This document shows positions 6,177 through 7,021 of a DNA stretch of 7,021 bases, piece by piece. The translations under genes and the position numbers were made by a program. Source of the DNA: JBGPYM01 sp041493205. Its GTDB lineage: Bacteria > Bacteroidota > Ignavibacteria > UBA10030 > UBA6906. Location: the NCBI GenBank assembly GCA_041493205.1, contig JBGPYM010000167.1, positions 1 to 7,021 of the forward strand, in the 5' to 3' direction. Within the stretch, counting starts at the first letter, position 1. Each line of letters opens with the position of its first letter. A model generated the notes under the pieces. The model had not been told where the DNA came from. It searched no databases and saw only the letters and a list, made by a program, of their open reading frames with translations.

Positions 6177-7021
6177 ATGGGGCATCTACGCGGGTGTGCG
6201 CTGGCGGTCATTGCCACTTCCATTCTCGCAGCGGCGGGGAGTCCGGGTGCCTTTGGTTCATCCCCCGACATTCGCCTCGGGAAATCATACCGGCGTCCGC
6301 CGGTCAACGGCTGGATCCTTGTCCACCTGGAGGGAAAACCGCAGGATGTCGGCTATCAGCACGGGTACTGGCTTGCGGACGAAATAGCGGACATGAAAGC
6401 CGTGAGCGAACTTGAACTGAAAGAGAGTACCCACAGGGACTGGTCATTTTTTCGTCAGGAAGCGCGCACCATGATGTGGCCCCGCATCGAGGAAGAGTAT
6501 CGGGCGGAGCTGCAGGGGATCGCCGATGGCGTGCAGGCGCGTGGCGCGAATCTGGATCTCTGGGATATTGTCGCCGTCAACGGTCTTCTCGAATGGGAAT
6601 ATTATACCAAGCATGTGGACCGGTCTCACGGCGATACGTCCACCACGCGCCGTTCGGTGCCGGAACGATGCAGCGCGTTTGTCGCGACCGGGAGCTACAC
6701 CGCCGACGGGAAGGTGGTCATTGCGCACAACAACTGGTCCGGCTACCTTGAAGGGTCGCGATGGACCATCGTCTTTGACATCGTCCCCGCATCCGGATAC
6801 CGCATCATCATGGACGGGATACCGGGGTTTATCTGCAGCGACGACGACTTCGGCATCAATGCGGCGGGGATCATGATTACCGAGACCACCATCACCGGTT
6901 TCGAGGGATACAATCCCGCCGGCATCCCCGAGTTCGTGCGCGCCAGAAAAGCGATGCAGTACGCGGCGTCCATCGATGATTTTGCCAGGATCATGACCGA
7001 GGGAAACAACGGCGGGTACGC
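6177..7021 (+). CDS. Secreted C45/phospholipase B-like Ntn hydrolase (partial, C-terminus beyond window)
   Basis: The frame opens at ATG 6177, 6 nt after a GGGAG ribosome-binding site (6166-6170), and runs off the right edge after 281 residues. Residues 1 to about 27 look like a signal peptide (arginine near the start, hydrophobic CALAVIATSILAAA, small residues before the cut). The GYQHGYWLADEI motif (59-70) and the ERCSAFVATGSYTADGK block (163-179) followed by VIAHNNWSG are typical of the C45 acyltransferase/phospholipase B-like group. C165 would be the N-terminal nucleophile exposed by autoproteolysis. The GNNGGY stretch at the right edge also fits. Known relatives include penicillin acyl-CoA:6-APA acyltransferase and phospholipase B-like amidases, and the substrate here cannot be deduced. 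It is separated from the uronate cluster by 199 bp and probably has its own promoter, so a functional link is unproven. Confidence 0.8.
   Translation, partial: MGHLRGCALAVIATSILAAAGSPGAFGSSPDIRLGKSYRRPPVNGWILVHLEGKPQDVGYQHGYWLADEIADMKAVSELELKESTHRDWSFFRQEARTMMWPRIEEEYRAELQGIADGVQARGANLDLWDIVAVNGLLEWEYYTKHVDRSHGDTSTTRRSVPERCSAFVATGSYTADGKVVIAHNNWSGYLEGSRWTIVFDIVPASGYRIIMDGIPGFICSDDDFGINAAGIMITETTITGFEGYNPAGIPEFVRARKAMQYAASIDDFARIMTEGNNGGY

Overview
The window (7,021 bp, moderately high GC) reads as bacterial chromosome. It carries one uronate/sugar-acid catabolic gene cluster flanked by two unrelated partial genes. All five central genes are intact, point the same way (+), and are separated by 4, 17, 15 and 31 bp. 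I see no frameshifts, insertion sequences, tRNA or rRNA genes, or CRISPR arrays. The promoter ahead of the cluster fits both a sigma70-like TTGACT-17-TATATT and the Bacteroidota-type TTG-N(17-23)-TAnnTTTG pattern. However, most genes have clear Shine-Dalgarno sequences, which classical Bacteroidetes tend to lack. With the gene families present, this weakly suggests a GC-rich member of the Bacteroidota/Ignavibacteria/FCB neighbourhood; the lineage is inference only.

Layout. (1) 1-482, minus strand: the N-terminal 160 residues of a membrane protein of the urate-oxidase N-terminal domain (PuuD-like) family, running off the left edge. (2) 483-687: a divergent intergenic region with a promoter on each strand, a 13-bp palindrome over the leftward -35, and a perfect 15-bp palindrome (669-683) just downstream of the rightward -10. 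(3) 688-1809: a GntR-type DNA-binding domain fused to a LacI-type sugar-binding domain (AraR-like architecture), probably autoregulatory. (4) 1814-2647: kduI, 5-dehydro-4-deoxy-D-glucuronate isomerase. (5) 2665-3498: a short-chain dehydrogenase that looks more like the YjmF-type D-mannonate/D-fructuronate oxidoreductase than like KduD. (6) 3514-4776: a LarA-superfamily enzyme with the nickel-pincer cofactor residues conserved. (7) 4808-5977: a secreted DUF4861-type protein. (8) 5978-6176: a spacer with a tentative promoter. (9) 6177 to the end: the N-terminal 281 residues of a secreted C45/phospholipase B-like Ntn hydrolase.

How the genes may work together. KduI converts the 4-deoxy-5-keto-uronate released from unsaturated uronates (products of polysaccharide lyases) into 3-deoxy-D-glycero-2,5-hexodiulosonate. 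An SDR would then reduce either that compound to KDG or D-fructuronate to D-mannonate. The LarA homologue is the unexpected partner: the context suggests a 2-hydroxy sugar acid (for example mannonate/gluconate) as substrate rather than lactate. The exported DUF4861 protein may act on the uronate-containing glycan outside the cytoplasm. The GntR-LacI protein would sense a pathway sugar and control the whole unit through the 669-683 operator.
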